Below are positions 18,004-28,311 of a stretch of 64,000 bases of DNA, piece by piece. The notes beneath the pieces are model-generated. The model did no database searches. It had not been told where the DNA came from and was given only the letters and a program-made list of their open reading frames with translations. The translations under genes and the position numbers were made by a program. The stretch is from Edaphobacter lichenicola (lineage in GTDB: Bacteria; Acidobacteriota; Terriglobia; Terriglobales; Acidobacteriaceae): positions 1,364,001-1,428,000 of the forward strand of contig NZ_CP073696.1 in NCBI RefSeq assembly GCF_025264645.1. The letters run 5' to 3'. Positions within the stretch are counted from its first letter, which is position 1. Each line of letters starts with the position of its first letter.

Positions 18004-18933
18004 ATGCCCCGCCCCACTCCGAAGTCAAACACGCAACCTTCGCCTAAAGTTCAGTACGACGACGTTAGTCCCATGTGGCTGGTGAAGGCCATCGCCGCAA
18101 CGATCGTCGCAGCACTCTTCTGCGGTTACCTCACCTTCTGCCTTCTCTTCTACCAAGGCCAGTGGCAACTCGTCCTGCACCCATCCCGTGCCTCGTCCGC
18201 ACCCGCATCCATCGCCGGTATCCCCTACGAACTCACCCACTTCGGAATCGACGAATCCGCCACCCCGCAGCTCACCGGCTGGTGGATTCCTTCCGCACCC
18301 GGAGCCCGTTACGCTCGCACCACAATCCTCTTTCTCCCCGGTTCCGAAGGCTCCCTCACTGACTCCATCTCCACTCTCGCCAGCCTCCACAACATCGGTC
18401 TGAATGTCTTCGCCTTCGACTACCGCGGCTACGGGCAGAGCGCCCCTACTCGTCCCAGCCAACTCAACATGACCAGCGATGCCGACTCTGCGTGGCAATA
18501 CCTCACCACATCTCGCGCCATTCCCGCCTCGCAGATCATTCCCTACGGAACAGGAATCGGCGCCTCCCTGGCGACCAAACTCGCCGCAGATCACACCAGC
18601 GTTCCAGGCCTGATCCTCGACGCCCCACGCGCCGACCTCCTCGACGTAGCAAAGCGCGACCCCCGCTCCCGCCTTATCCCGGTAAGCCTCCTCTTCCACG
18701 AGCGCTTCCCTCTTGCCGCTCCACTCTCCGCCTTAAAAACTCCCAAGCTCCTCATCTCCCGAACCACCTCACCAGACGAGATCTTTCTTCACGCGTCCGA
18801 CCCCAAACTCACCGTCGAACTCCCTTCTCTCTCCGAGACTCTCTACAACCAGAGCCTCACCCGCTTTCTCGACCAATACCTCCCGCCCGCACCCGTTCCA
18901 CAGCTCGTACCTACCCCGGCACCCACTCGCTAG
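18004..18933 (+). CDS. Membrane-anchored alpha/beta-hydrolase-fold protein, nucleophile missing
   Basis: 309 residues with an N-terminal membrane anchor (about 25-50) and a BEM46/YfhR-like alpha/beta-hydrolase region. Recognisable parts are ILFLPGSEGSLTD in the oxyanion position, VFAFDYRGYGQS (135-146), and the nucleophile elbow at 181-188. That elbow should read G-x-S-x-G but reads YGTGIGAS, with glycine (G184) where the serine belongs. The C-terminus is Pro/Ala-rich. The fold should be kept but ordinary serine hydrolysis is not expected. It precedes a DoxX gene by 52 bases on the same strand. Its function is unknown. Confidence 0.8.
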   Translation: MPRPTPKSNTQPSPKVQYDDVSPMWLVKAIAATIVAALFCGYLTFCLLFYQGQWQLVLHPSRASSAPASIAGIPYELTHFGIDESATPQLTGWWIPSAPGARYARTTILFLPGSEGSLTDSISTLASLHNIGLNVFAFDYRGYGQSAPTRPSQLNMTSDADSAWQYLTTSRAIPASQIIPYGTGIGASLATKLAADHTSVPGLILDAPRADLLDVAKRDPRSRLIPVSLLFHERFPLAAPLSALKTPKLLISRTTSPDEIFLHASDPKLTVELPSLSETLYNQSLTRFLDQYLPPAPVPQLVPTPAPTR

Positions 18934-18985
18934 ATCGCGCACCTTTCGAGAGTTCTCCGCGATACTCTGCAACTGGAAGCTCTCT

Positions 18986-19384
18986 ATGACGAAATGGCTT
19001 AATAGTCTTCAACCTGTTGGCGCGCTGCTCATGCGTCTCATCCTCGGCTCAGCCATGGCATTCCACGGATACCAGAAAGTCGTACCCGCTGGCGCACTTC
19101 ATCACCACGCACACTACGTCGTCACTCTTGGACTTCCATACTGGCTCGGATACGTCTCCGCCTTCACAGAATTTCTTGGCGGCATCTTCCTTATCGTTGG
19201 CCTTCTCACCCGCCTCGCCGCAGCTTTGATTGCGACCAATATGCTGACCGCTTTCGTCACTGTCGGCATTCATCAGGGCTTCGGAATGTACAACTACATC
19301 CTCGCCCTCGCCGCTCTGGCCATCATGCTGCTGTTCTATGGCGCAGGAGCACTGGCACTCGACCGAAAGATCGGCTTCGCATAA
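18986..19384 (+). CDS. DoxX family membrane protein
   Basis: 132 residues with four predicted membrane helices and the DoxX/SURF4-like pattern LLMRLILGSAMAFHGYQKV near the N-terminus, then GYVSAFTEFLGGIFLIVGLL and TNMLTAFVTVGIHQGF. DoxX proteins are small inner-membrane proteins linked to thiosulfate oxidation or redox stress in different bacteria; a specific role cannot be assigned. GGAAGC lies a few bases before the ATG. It may be co-transcribed with the preceding hydrolase-fold gene. Confidence 0.85.
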   Translation: MTKWLNSLQPVGALLMRLILGSAMAFHGYQKVVPAGALHHHAHYVVTLGLPYWLGYVSAFTEFLGGIFLIVGLLTRLAAALIATNMLTAFVTVGIHQGFGMYNYILALAALAIMLLFYGAGALALDRKIGFA

Positions 19385-19431
19385 TTGCGCGAGCAGTAGG
19401 CTCCTCTCATCCAAAAGGAGGAGAAGGAGTG

Positions 19432-19457
19432 AAGGCTCCCGATACTCTGGGAGCCTT
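19432..19457. repeat. Perfect 9-bp inverted repeat after the DoxX gene
   Basis: AAGGCTCCC (19432-19440) and GGGAGCCTT (19449-19457) flank an 8-base loop. No T-run follows on either strand. It lies between the DoxX stop and the convergent DUF1501 gene and may act as a processing or weak termination signal. The rest of 19385-19669 shows no gene. Confidence 0.5.
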
Positions 19458-19669
19458 ACATTGTGGTGGGGAGTTCTCTTGTTGCGGATATTGGAAGCCG
19501 AAGCCGTGGGAACTGCAAGCCCGACTGTATGTGTTACATCCAATAAGACGCGCTTCCAGAAGAAAAGTTGTCCTCTTTTTTCCACTTTTACGGATTTCTA
19601 GATTATTTACATTCCATAAACAGAAGGCTGACAAGGTAGATACATTTGAGCCAAACTCGTTGCAATGTC

Positions 19670-20983
19670 TCAACTGAAATTCAAAAAATCGCTCGCGTTC
19701 ACCTTTGCTCCTGGGAATACCAACTCGAGATTCTTCGCGCCTAAAGTTTTGTAGGCAGCCTCCCCCAACACGCGCCGAAAGTCGGTGGTCACGGCCAAAT
19801 CCCGCCCCTCGTTCAACTGCTCATTCGCCAGCCCTGGCCACCTTCCATACACCTTCCCACCCCTGACTCGACCACCCAGCACAAACATCACGTTCGCATG
19901 TCCGTGATCCGTTCCTCCCGTTCCATTCTGCCGAGCCGTTCGCCCAAACTCAGACATCGTCACCAGCGTAACGTTCTCTGCATCGTCTCCCATGTCTCTC
20001 CAGAACGCGGCGATCGTCTCCGAAAACTCTTTCAATCGACTCGCTAGTTGGCCGTTTACGCCTCCCTGGTTCTGATGCGTATCCCAACCGCCAATATCCG
20101 AGAACGCCGCCTCTACCCCAAGGTTCGCCTTCATCAACTGTGCAATCTGTTTCAGGCTGTTGCCAAACGGAGTATTCGGATACACCACCCCAGCCGCCGG
20201 CTGATACCGTGCCGGATCCGCCGACTTCAGCATCTTCACCGCCTCAAAGGTCTCCTGGCCGGTCCCGTGCAATACCGCATCGGAGCTTTCGTCATACATC
20301 GCCTGAAACGCATTGCTGATCGGCGAAGTCTGTGGCCCTCTCCCGCCCACTGAGAAATCCGCTAGATTATTGATCGCGACCGCCGGCAGCTTCCCTTGTA
20401 GTGTCCTCGGAACCTGAGTTCCCAGCGCCACCGCCCGAAACGCTGAGGGCTTTCCTGTCATCATCTCCGCCTGCAAAGCCCGGTTCAACCAACCGTCCGG
20501 AGTAGCCTTCACTCCCGGCGTCCCGCTCTCCATGTAATCCTGCGCGTCAAAGTGCGATCGTGTCGTATCGGGCGAGCCCGCAGCCTGGACAATAGCCAGA
20601 TGCCCCTCGTCGTACAGCGGTTTAAACGCTGTCATCGAAGGGTGCAGTCCAAAAAATCCATTCAGATCCAGAACATCCTTCTCTTGAATAGCAATCGAAG
20701 GCCGCATCGCATAGTAGTTCTTCTCTCGATACGGCACCACAACGTTCAATCCATCAACCGCGCCGCGCTGGAACAAAACCACTAGCTTCTTCTTACTCGC
20801 CGCCGCAGTCGTCACCTCCGCCAGAACGCTGCGCGATAAAAACGCTGGAATAGTCGAAGTCCCAATCAGCGCCAGCGCTCCACCCTTCATGAATCCGCGC
20901 CGCGTCACGCCACGCCGATCAGCATCACGCCCGTGAATGTCACATCCCCAATCGCTCCGGTCCGCCATGCTCTTCGCCGTCAT
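19670..20983 (-). CDS. DUF1501 Tat-exported protein
   Basis: 437 residues from the ATG at 20983, which has GGGAGA about 6 bases upstream; a longer frame to 21040 lacks this. The N-terminus has a twin-arginine signal, TRRGFMKGGALALIG, predicting folded export. The body matches the DUF1501 family, which is distantly related to alkaline phosphatase/sulfatase folds: LVVLFQRGAVDGLNVVVP, the SHFDAQDYME region, WDTHQNQGG and MSEFGRTARQNGTGGTDHG, the last with likely metal-binding residues. The biochemical function is not established. It lies 90 bases after a DUF1800 gene on the same strand; this pair recurs in Planctomycetes and Acidobacteria and probably works together. Confidence 0.9.
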   Translation of the reverse strand: MTAKSMADRSDWGCDIHGRDADRRGVTRRGFMKGGALALIGTSTIPAFLSRSVLAEVTTAAASKKKLVVLFQRGAVDGLNVVVPYREKNYYAMRPSIAIQEKDVLDLNGFFGLHPSMTAFKPLYDEGHLAIVQAAGSPDTTRSHFDAQDYMESGTPGVKATPDGWLNRALQAEMMTGKPSAFRAVALGTQVPRTLQGKLPAVAINNLADFSVGGRGPQTSPISNAFQAMYDESSDAVLHGTGQETFEAVKMLKSADPARYQPAAGVVYPNTPFGNSLKQIAQLMKANLGVEAAFSDIGGWDTHQNQGGVNGQLASRLKEFSETIAAFWRDMGDDAENVTLVTMSEFGRTARQNGTGGTDHGHANVMFVLGGRVRGGKVYGRWPGLANEQLNEGRDLAVTTDFRRVLGEAAYKTLGAKNLELVFPGAKVNASDFLNFS

Positions 20984-21073
20984 CTTGTGTCTCCCGTTCC
21001 AGTACTCCCAGCAAGTACGATTCACAGCCTGTAGGTTCAAACTCGCATAGGGGCAGGAAGTTGCCCTCCCGAC

Positions 21074-23314
21074 CTAACGCCGTTGAAACTCTGGCGACCC
21101 AAGCAGCAGCCCAGCCATCCCTGCAGCCTCCCGGTCGAGCGGGATCCTTGCTCGCTGGTTCGCCGAAGAGATGTTCAACACCTGCGCCATCGGCTCAGGT
21201 TCGTTCGCCTTGATCCCGAAGCTCTTCTCTGCCTGCTGCTGCGTCGTCTGATCCCGAAACTGTGCCAGCACCGTCTCTCTCGTCCGGTCGCTCACCGCCT
21301 GTCCAAGCAGTAAGGCCTCAAGCTTTTTCTCCTTCTCAGAAACCAAATCCCCGCTCGTCGACGAAGTCCGCGCAATACCCGTCTCTCCCAGCAGCCGCGT
21401 CCAATCCGTCTGCACCCCACCAATGCGGTCATTACTCAACGACACCGCAAAGTTCAGCCTGTTCACCAAATCTCCCGAATTGACCCACGGCTCCGCCATC
21501 CAGCTGTAACCATTCGGCGTCTGCATTCCATACAGCGGCATGCCTAGCTTTTCGAGCGCCTGGAACAGCGGTATCGCCGTCGTCACCTCAGCGCCACTTG
21601 CTCGCACTGCAGACACCACAAACTCCTCCGGCGTCTTCACCTTCGCCCGATACACCTCCGGCGACCAAAACTCAGGCGAATCAAACATCGTCCGAAGCAC
21701 CGTCCTGATATCGCCGCCGCTAACAACAAACGACTTTGCCATTCGGTCCACAAGCGCCTGCGGAGGCGTATCGCTCACAAACCTCACCGCAAGCTTCATC
21801 GAAATAAACTGCGCCGTCGCCGGGCTGGTCGCGAGCAGATGCAGTACCTCCAACCCTTCGGCTTCGCCATTCTCTCCAATCTTCTTTCCCAAAACAGTCT
21901 TCGTACCCGGCTCATGTCGCCGCTCCTCGAACCGATACACACCAACCCGATTAGGCTGATCCACGGTCCATCCCGTCAGCACCTCAGCCACCTGCGTCAC
22001 ATCCTGCTGCGTATACCCTCGCCCGCAAGCCTTCTCCAACATGCTCACCGGCCGATCCGCGCTCACCTCGCACTGCACTCCCAGCGTATGCAGCTCCATC
22101 AACTCCCGCGCGTAGTTCTCATTCAACCCACGATCCTTCACCGCCTGCTTCACCTGCGGATTCTGCGCAAACTTCGCAAGCTTACCGCCATTTTTCGCCG
22201 CTATCGAATCCGGTCCGATGCTCTGCCAGTTATCCAGATACATCAGCATCGCCGGACTCTGTGCCGTCGCGACCAACAGATCTTCGAACTTCCCCAGGGC
22301 ACGCGGCCGGATCACATCGCGCTCGTAAGCCGGCAGCAGAAACGGCTCATTTTGATTCTTCTTGATATACACGTTGAAGTGATTCAGCCAGAAGTCCGTC
22401 ATCACCGCCTCGAGCTGCCGCTCGCTGTAAATATCCCGAAGCATCCGAGTCTCCAGCAGCTCCGCGCCAATCATCCTCGGTGAGCCCTGCAGCGCAGCCA
22501 GCGTCTCTCGCTGCATCGGCGACAAACCATCCGCTGCCGCAAGCAGCTCACTCCTGCTTAGGCTCTTGCGAAACCGTACCAGCTCCTCTGGTGGCATCGC
22601 CAGAATCCGCTGCATTCTCTGATCCGGCGGCAGGTTGATCACCTTCACCGCCTCCAGCCCCGAATAAAGCTGTTCCTCGTGCGTAGCCATCGCCGGAGTG
22701 GCTGGATCCACCCCATCCCCAGGCAACGCCGCGTTCTTCTTCATCTCGTCCGCACCCTTCGCGGTCGGACCATCAACTCCAGCCGAGGCCATTCCATCCT
22801 CGCCTGCAGCATTCTTACCCGCAGCAGCTTGCTCCGCCTCTTTCTTCGCCTTCGCCGCCTTATAAAACGCAATCTGATCCGCATAGATTGCACGTTCCAC
22901 AGGATCAGCCGGCAGCGGCTCATCTTTTGCAATCATCTGCCGCAACACCGCCGGGCTCGGATAACGCTGCATCAACTCCGCCTGCTCCATCTGCATCGCG
23001 GGAAACATCGACAGTCGCGCATCCAGCCCAGAGTCATCGATACTCAAAGGATTCAACTGCCGCTCGAACCACTCCTTCACGCCCATCGCATGCACCGCCG
23101 CAACATCCCCCGGCCGCGGCCCAAACGTGAACCGGTTCAGCACATGCAAAACGCGTTCGTCACCCTGAATCTGCTGCACAGAAGGCGCTGCAGCCTTCTT
23201 CACTGACGCAGCCGCCATTATCGGCTGTTCCACCATCAGCACACACAAGACACCCGACAACAACGTCCACATCGAGCTCATCAAAATCTCGGTAGATCTT
23301 GCTCTGAATTGCAT
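21074..23314 (-). CDS. DUF1800 family exported protein
   Basis: 746 residues from the ATG at 23314, which has GAGGG a few bases upstream. A signal-like hydrophobic segment lies near residues 15-33 (WTLLSGVLCVLMVEQPIMAA). DUF1800 motifs include HVLNRFTFGPRPGDV near the N-terminus, MLMYLDNWQSIGPDS, NENYARELMELHTLGV and YTQQDVTQVAEVLTGW. A low-complexity Ala/Lys/Gly stretch at about 165-215 is an insertion relative to the compact core. The family is of unknown function, exported, and usually next to DUF1501, as here. Confidence 0.9.
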   Translation of the reverse strand: MQFRARSTEILMSSMWTLLSGVLCVLMVEQPIMAAASVKKAAAPSVQQIQGDERVLHVLNRFTFGPRPGDVAAVHAMGVKEWFERQLNPLSIDDSGLDARLSMFPAMQMEQAELMQRYPSPAVLRQMIAKDEPLPADPVERAIYADQIAFYKAAKAKKEAEQAAAGKNAAGEDGMASAGVDGPTAKGADEMKKNAALPGDGVDPATPAMATHEEQLYSGLEAVKVINLPPDQRMQRILAMPPEELVRFRKSLSRSELLAAADGLSPMQRETLAALQGSPRMIGAELLETRMLRDIYSERQLEAVMTDFWLNHFNVYIKKNQNEPFLLPAYERDVIRPRALGKFEDLLVATAQSPAMLMYLDNWQSIGPDSIAAKNGGKLAKFAQNPQVKQAVKDRGLNENYARELMELHTLGVQCEVSADRPVSMLEKACGRGYTQQDVTQVAEVLTGWTVDQPNRVGVYRFEERRHEPGTKTVLGKKIGENGEAEGLEVLHLLATSPATAQFISMKLAVRFVSDTPPQALVDRMAKSFVVSGGDIRTVLRTMFDSPEFWSPEVYRAKVKTPEEFVVSAVRASGAEVTTAIPLFQALEKLGMPLYGMQTPNGYSWMAEPWVNSGDLVNRLNFAVSLSNDRIGGVQTDWTRLLGETGIARTSSTSGDLVSEKEKKLEALLLGQAVSDRTRETVLAQFRDQTTQQQAEKSFGIKANEPEPMAQVLNISSANQRARIPLDREAAGMAGLLLGSPEFQRR

Positions 23315-23450
23315 GACATCCCTCAGTGCGCAGGAATAGCAAAAGCCACATAGCAAGCCACGGCCGCGCCGTTCTCACAAAACCTGTACCTGCAATCAGA
23401 AACCCCAGCCTCGCACAGCAGTTGCGCAAGGCTGGTCAATTCCACCCAAA

Positions 23451-25637
23451 TTAGAACGCTGCAAGCTCCGCCATCGCCCGGTACAGATCCTCAGGCTGCG
23501 GCAAAATCGCATCCTCCAGCAGCGGCTGATACGCCACAAACGTATCCATCGCTGCCACTCGCCGTACAGGAGCGTCCAGATCATGAAACAGCTCGTCACC
23601 GATCCGCGCAGCAATCTCCGCGCCATACCCCCAGCTCAACATGTCCTCGTGGGCCACGATGACGCGATTGGTCTTCTTCACGCTCTCCGCAATCGCCTCC
23701 CAGTCGTACGGGGTCAGACTTCGCAGATCGATCAGCTCAACATCCACGCCCGCCTCGCGATGCAGCTTCTGCGCTGCCTGCAAGGCCCTCGGCACCACCG
23801 CACCATAGGTCAACACGGTCAGATCCTTACCAGGCCTGACAATCTTCGCCTTCCCGAACGGAATGCAATAGTCCGGCCCTGGATAAGCCGCCCGGCCAAA
23901 CGTCTCCCGATACAACCGCTTATGCTCCAGAAACAGCACCGGATCATCGCACCGGATCGCCGTCCGCAGCAATCCCAGCGCATCGAGCGCATTCGACGGC
24001 ATCACCACTCGCACTCCAGGCGTATGCGTAAAGATGCTCTCGCCCGACTGCGAATGATAGATCGAGCCACCTGTCAGATAGCCGCCAATCGGCACTCGCA
24101 TCACCAGAGGGCAGCTAAAATCCCCATTCGACCGCCACCGCATCAACGACAGCTCATTTCGCATCTGGTGCATCGCCGGCCAGATGTAATCGAAGAATTG
24201 AATCTCCACCACAGGCTTCATCCCGCGCACTGCCATGCCAATCGCCCGGCCCGTAATGTTCGCCTCGGCCAGCGGCGAATTCCAGCAGCGGTCGCTGCCA
24301 AACTCCGTCTGCAACCCTGCAGTTAGCTTGAAAACCCCGCCTTTACCTTTGATCTTCCCTGCCCGCAGTGCGCCATCGCGAGTAGCATCGGCGACATCTT
24401 CACCGAACACCACCACCCGCTCATCCCGCCGCATCTCATCTTTCAAACAGCAGTTGATCAGATCCGCCATCGTACGTTCCGTTGGATCCGCAGTAGGCTG
24501 TGGCTCCGTATCAAATCGAGCATCCTGCGAGCTCAGATCCTCCGAATACACATGTTTCGTAATCGACGCTACACTCGGCAACGTAGCCATCACCGCTCGA
24601 TCTGCAGCCCGCTGTACCTCTTCATCCACCTGCCGTTCGAGCTTATTGATCGCATCGGCATCAAGGATCCCCTCACGCAACAGCCACATCTGCATCCGCG
24701 AGATCGGATCCTTTGCAGCGTCGGCATCCAACTCTTCCACCGAGCGGTAAAGTCTCTCATCGTCACTCAGAGAGTGCGAGTAAGGACGAATCACATGCCC
24801 ATGCACCAGCGCCGGCCCCTTGCCCGAGCGGCAATACGCCACTGCCTCAACCATCGCGTTATAGCTGGCAATCGGATCGGTGCCATCAACTTCGGCAAAG
24901 TGAAAGTTGGGAAAGTTCGCCACCAGCTTGGAGATATTTCCTCCCGGCGTATTTACCTCCACCGGCGTCGAGATCGCATATCCATTGTCTTCGACGACAT
25001 ACAACACCGGCAGCTTCCCATTCGAGGCCGTATTCAACGACTCCCAAAACTCACCCTGGCTCGTCGATCCCTCCCCAATCGAGACATAGACAACCTCATC
25101 GCCGTGGAACGTCACATCCTTAAACTCACGGTAGTCCCCGTCATGCTTCTTCGCGGCCTCTGGATGCTTCGCAAAGAATCTTCCCGCCTCCGCACACCCA
25201 ACCGCATGCAGACACTGCGTCGCCGTCGATGAAGACGGTGAAACAATATTCAACTTACTGCTCGACCAATGCGAAGGCATCTGCCGCCCGCCGCTTGCAA
25301 TATCGTCCGCCGCTCCCACCGCCTGTAGCAGCTGCTCTTCAACGGTATTCCCCAAGGTCAGACAGATTGCACGATCGCGATAATAAGGAAAGAACCAGTC
25401 ATATCCAGGCTTCAGCGCCATCCCAGCCGCCACCAGCAGCGCCTCATGCCCTGCGCACGAGATCTGAAAGAAGATCTTTTGCTGACGCTTCAGAACAATC
25501 TCGCGATCGTCGGTGCGCCGTGACAAGTACATCAGCCGATAAAACTCAACCAACTGCTCACGGCTCAGCGTACTATCCACTATTTTCAGCGCCGTCTTCT
25601 TGCTCTCCTGCACACTGGATCCAGACTGTCTTGCCAT
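23451..25637 (-). CDS. Fused E1 alpha-beta subunit of a 2-oxoacid dehydrogenase
   Basis: 728 residues joining the E1 alpha and E1 beta chains that are normally separate. The alpha half has the ThDP-binding motif starting [15 protein letters not shown] and ending with EDNGYAIS. The phosphorylation-loop-like region [14 protein letters not shown] is also visible. The beta half begins near [14 protein letters not shown], with [30 protein letters not shown] and the C-terminal [14 protein letters not shown]. It decarboxylates a 2-oxoacid, most likely branched-chain 2-oxoacids, and hands the acyl group to E2. The start is the ATG at 25637 with AAGGA upstream; the longer frame to 25706 looks non-coding. 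No E2 or E3 gene lies nearby, so it must use subunits encoded elsewhere. Confidence 0.92.
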   Translation of the reverse strand: MARQSGSSVQESKKTALKIVDSTLSREQLVEFYRLMYLSRRTDDREIVLKRQQKIFFQISCAGHEALLVAAGMALKPGYDWFFPYYRDRAICLTLGNTVEEQLLQAVGAADDIASGGRQMPSHWSSSKLNIVSPSSSTATQCLHAVGCAEAGRFFAKHPEAAKKHDGDYREFKDVTFHGDEVVYVSIGEGSTSQGEFWESLNTASNGKLPVLYVVEDNGYAISTPVEVNTPGGNISKLVANFPNFHFAEVDGTDPIASYNAMVEAVAYCRSGKGPALVHGHVIRPYSHSLSDDERLYRSVEELDADAAKDPISRMQMWLLREGILDADAINKLERQVDEEVQRAADRAVMATLPSVASITKHVYSEDLSSQDARFDTEPQPTADPTERTMADLINCCLKDEMRRDERVVVFGEDVADATRDGALRAGKIKGKGGVFKLTAGLQTEFGSDRCWNSPLAEANITGRAIGMAVRGMKPVVEIQFFDYIWPAMHQMRNELSLMRWRSNGDFSCPLVMRVPIGGYLTGGSIYHSQSGESIFTHTPGVRVVMPSNALDALGLLRTAIRCDDPVLFLEHKRLYRETFGRAAYPGPDYCIPFGKAKIVRPGKDLTVLTYGAVVPRALQAAQKLHREAGVDVELIDLRSLTPYDWEAIAESVKKTNRVIVAHEDMLSWGYGAEIAARIGDELFHDLDAPVRRVAAMDTFVAYQPLLEDAILPQPEDLYRAMAELAAF

Positions 25638-25773
25638 GCACCTATCCTTTACGTCGCAATACGTCGTAACGAACAGACATACCGCAGTTGTTAACCCTTC
25701 AGACACAGATTGTACCGGGCGGACGCCAACTTTGGCCTCCTGTCCCCAGCTTTCCCGCTCTGCAAAACTCGCG

Positions 25774-25797
25774 AAAAAAGGTAACCCGAAGGCTACC
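25774..25797 (-). terminator. Rho-independent terminator of hppA
   Basis: On the minus strand GGTAGCC-TTCG-GGTTACC forms a 7-bp stem (one G-T pair) with a stable CUUCGG tetraloop, followed by six T (25774-25779). It lies 20 bases beyond the hppA stop. Confidence 0.92.
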
Positions 25798-25817
25798 TAT
25801 CTCCCGCATAAGCCAAA

Positions 25818-28127
25818 CTAAACAAACAGCGGAGCTAGAACCAACGTGATCGTAGCCAGCAACTTAATCAGCACGTGCAAACTCGGTCCGGCAGTATCCT
25901 TGAACGGATCGCCCACCGTATCTCCCACCACGGCAGCTTTATGGGCCTCCGACTTCTTTCCGCCATACTCTCCCGTCTCAATAAACTTCTTTGCGTTGTC
26001 CCACGCTCCGCCGCCGTTGTTCATCAACATCGCCAGCAGCACACCAGAGATTGTCCCTACCATCAGCAACCCAGCGACGGCCTCCGCCCCAGCGAGATTC
26101 ACCGGAACGCCTCCAATCGCCGGCACAGGCAGAATCGCCCCCGGCGCATAAACCGTTGCATTCGCCTGGTAACTCGAGCTCAGGTGCCGAAAGATTAACC
26201 CAACCACCACGGGCAACCCGACCACCAACACTCCCGGCAGCACCATCTCTTTCAACGCCGCACCGGTAACAATATTTACGCATCGTGCATAGTTCGGCTT
26301 CGAGGTCCCCAGCATAATTCCTGGGTTCTCCTTGAACTGATTCCGAACATCCTGCACCACCATCTGCGCCGTCCGGCCCACCGCCTTGATCGCCATCGAG
26401 CTGAATAGATACGTCAGCGTCGCGCCAAGCAGCGCACCGACAAACACAGGCACCTGCGCCAGGTTGATATTGGTAAAGCTCCACCCCGCCGGCATGTAGC
26501 CGCCAGCATTTGCAACCTTGGCAGTTACAATAACCTTGATCTCCTCAAGGTAAGCGGAGAATAACAAAAATGCCGCCAGCGACGCCGAACCCACCGCATA
26601 CCCCTTCGTCAGCGCCTTCGTCGTATTCCCCGCCGAATCCAGCTTATCGGTACGCTCGCGAATCGAATCCGGCTGGTTCGACATCTCGATGATGCCACCG
26701 GCATTATCCGTGATCGGCCCAAACGTATCCATCGCCAGAATGTAAGCCGCGCAACTCAGCATCCCCATCGTGGCGATTGCTGTTCCGTAGATTCCCTTTG
26801 CATAATCGCTAATGCCACTTACTCCGGCAAGCCCCTGCACGCCAAAGTAGTAACTCAGCAACAGCGCCGCTGAGATCACCACCACGGGCATCGCCGGCGT
26901 CTCCATCCCAACCGCCAGTCCGCTGATGATGTTAGTCGCGGGGCCAGTCACCGAAGCCTCAACAATCGACCGCACCGGTCGAAACTTGGCCTCCGTGTAG
27001 TACTCCGTAATCCAGACAAACAAAAATGCCGTAATCAATCCAACCACGCCGCACCCAAGCAGCCACAACGGTCGCACCAGTGGCCCATTCAACATGGTGT
27101 AAACCGCCACGGCAAATCCAGCCAGCGCCAGCGCTGAGGTTACATAAAATCCCTTATTCAGCGCGTGCATCGGATCTTCATCCTCACGCGTGCTCACCAC
27201 AAACACACCCACAAGGCTCGCAATCAAGTTGATCGCAAGCACGATGAGCGGGAACAGAATACCCTTCACGCCGAACACAGGATAGAGCGCAGCACCAAGA
27301 ATCATCGCGCCAACGTTCTCCGCAGCAGTCGACTCGAAGATGTCCGCACCACGCCCTGCGCAGTCACCAACGTTATCTCCAACCAGGTCTGCGATAACTG
27401 CCGGATTCCGCGGATCGTCTTCGGGAATCCCAGCCTCGACCTTGCCAACCAGGTCCGCTCCCACGTCAGCGGCCTTCGTATATATTCCACCCCCAAGCTG
27501 AGCAAACAGGGCCACCAGCGAAGCGCCAAACCCGAACCCAACCAACTGGTACGGCACAGCCTGCGGATTCTCCAGCCCCCCAAAAAACAGGAACAGCGAC
27601 CCCACCCCAAGCAGCGACAGCGCCACAACAACCAACCCCGTCACCGCACCACCACGCAACGCCATCTGCAGCGCCTTATTCAAGCTCGTCCGCGCCGCCG
27701 AAGCCGTCCGGATATTCGCCCGGATCGAGCAGTACATCCCCGTAAACCCTGCCAGGCCGGAGCACACCGCCCCCACCAGAAAACTCACCACCGTCTTCAG
27801 TGCAAACGGCGAGGTCCTCGGCGACATGCGGTATCCAACGAACACCACCACCGCCAAAACCAGCGCAATCGCTCCAATCGTCCTGTATTGCCGCCGCAAA
27901 AACGCCTCAGCCCCTTCGCGGATAGCGTTTGAGATCGACTGCATCTCCGCAGTCCCCGTGTCCGACGCAATCACCGCCCGCGCCAGCAACAGCGCAGCCA
28001 CCAGGGCCAGCACACCAACCCCAAGCGCAATCCACAGATAAAGCCGGCCGTCATCATTCCCAACCGAAGCAGTCGGTACTGCAAGCTGCTCCTGTACGGC
28101 CACCGCCAAAAAACTCAAACCATGCAT
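25818..28127 (-). CDS. hppA: Membrane-bound H+-translocating pyrophosphatase, K+-independent type
   Basis: Hydrolyses pyrophosphate and pumps protons across the inner membrane. 769 residues with about 16 helices. The catalytic loop GGGIYTKAADVGADLVGKVE (212-231) is followed by DDPRNPAVIADLVGDNVGDC (237-256). The C-terminal loop GDTVGDPFKDTAGPSLHVLI is also conserved. The residues that separate K+-dependent from K+-independent enzymes read GNTTKALTKG, with Lys504 and Thr507 where K+-dependent members have Ala and Gly. This predicts a K+-independent, proton-pumping enzyme. GGAGA precedes the ATG, and a strong terminator follows the gene. Confidence 0.96.
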   Translation of the reverse strand: MHGLSFLAVAVQEQLAVPTASVGNDDGRLYLWIALGVGVLALVAALLLARAVIASDTGTAEMQSISNAIREGAEAFLRRQYRTIGAIALVLAVVVFVGYRMSPRTSPFALKTVVSFLVGAVCSGLAGFTGMYCSIRANIRTASAARTSLNKALQMALRGGAVTGLVVVALSLLGVGSLFLFFGGLENPQAVPYQLVGFGFGASLVALFAQLGGGIYTKAADVGADLVGKVEAGIPEDDPRNPAVIADLVGDNVGDCAGRGADIFESTAAENVGAMILGAALYPVFGVKGILFPLIVLAINLIASLVGVFVVSTREDEDPMHALNKGFYVTSALALAGFAVAVYTMLNGPLVRPLWLLGCGVVGLITAFLFVWITEYYTEAKFRPVRSIVEASVTGPATNIISGLAVGMETPAMPVVVISAALLLSYYFGVQGLAGVSGISDYAKGIYGTAIATMGMLSCAAYILAMDTFGPITDNAGGIIEMSNQPDSIRERTDKLDSAGNTTKALTKGYAVGSASLAAFLLFSAYLEEIKVIVTAKVANAGGYMPAGWSFTNINLAQVPVFVGALLGATLTYLFSSMAIKAVGRTAQMVVQDVRNQFKENPGIMLGTSKPNYARCVNIVTGAALKEMVLPGVLVVGLPVVVGLIFRHLSSSYQANATVYAPGAILPVPAIGGVPVNLAGAEAVAGLLMVGTISGVLLAMLMNNGGGAWDNAKKFIETGEYGGKKSEAHKAAVVGDTVGDPFKDTAGPSLHVLIKLLATITLVLAPLFV

Positions 28128-28311
28128 GCAACAGTCTCCTTACAGCGCGAATTTTCAACTAGCTTCACAAAGGCGGCAATTAGAGCACGCGCAATCGAAC
28201 AGGGTCAATCGGCGCATAACTCAAGACAATCCAAATAAATTCTGTGGGATCGACAAACCAAAGTAATAGCACACAACTCCCCACTCCCTAACGCAAATTC
28301 TTCTCCCGCCG

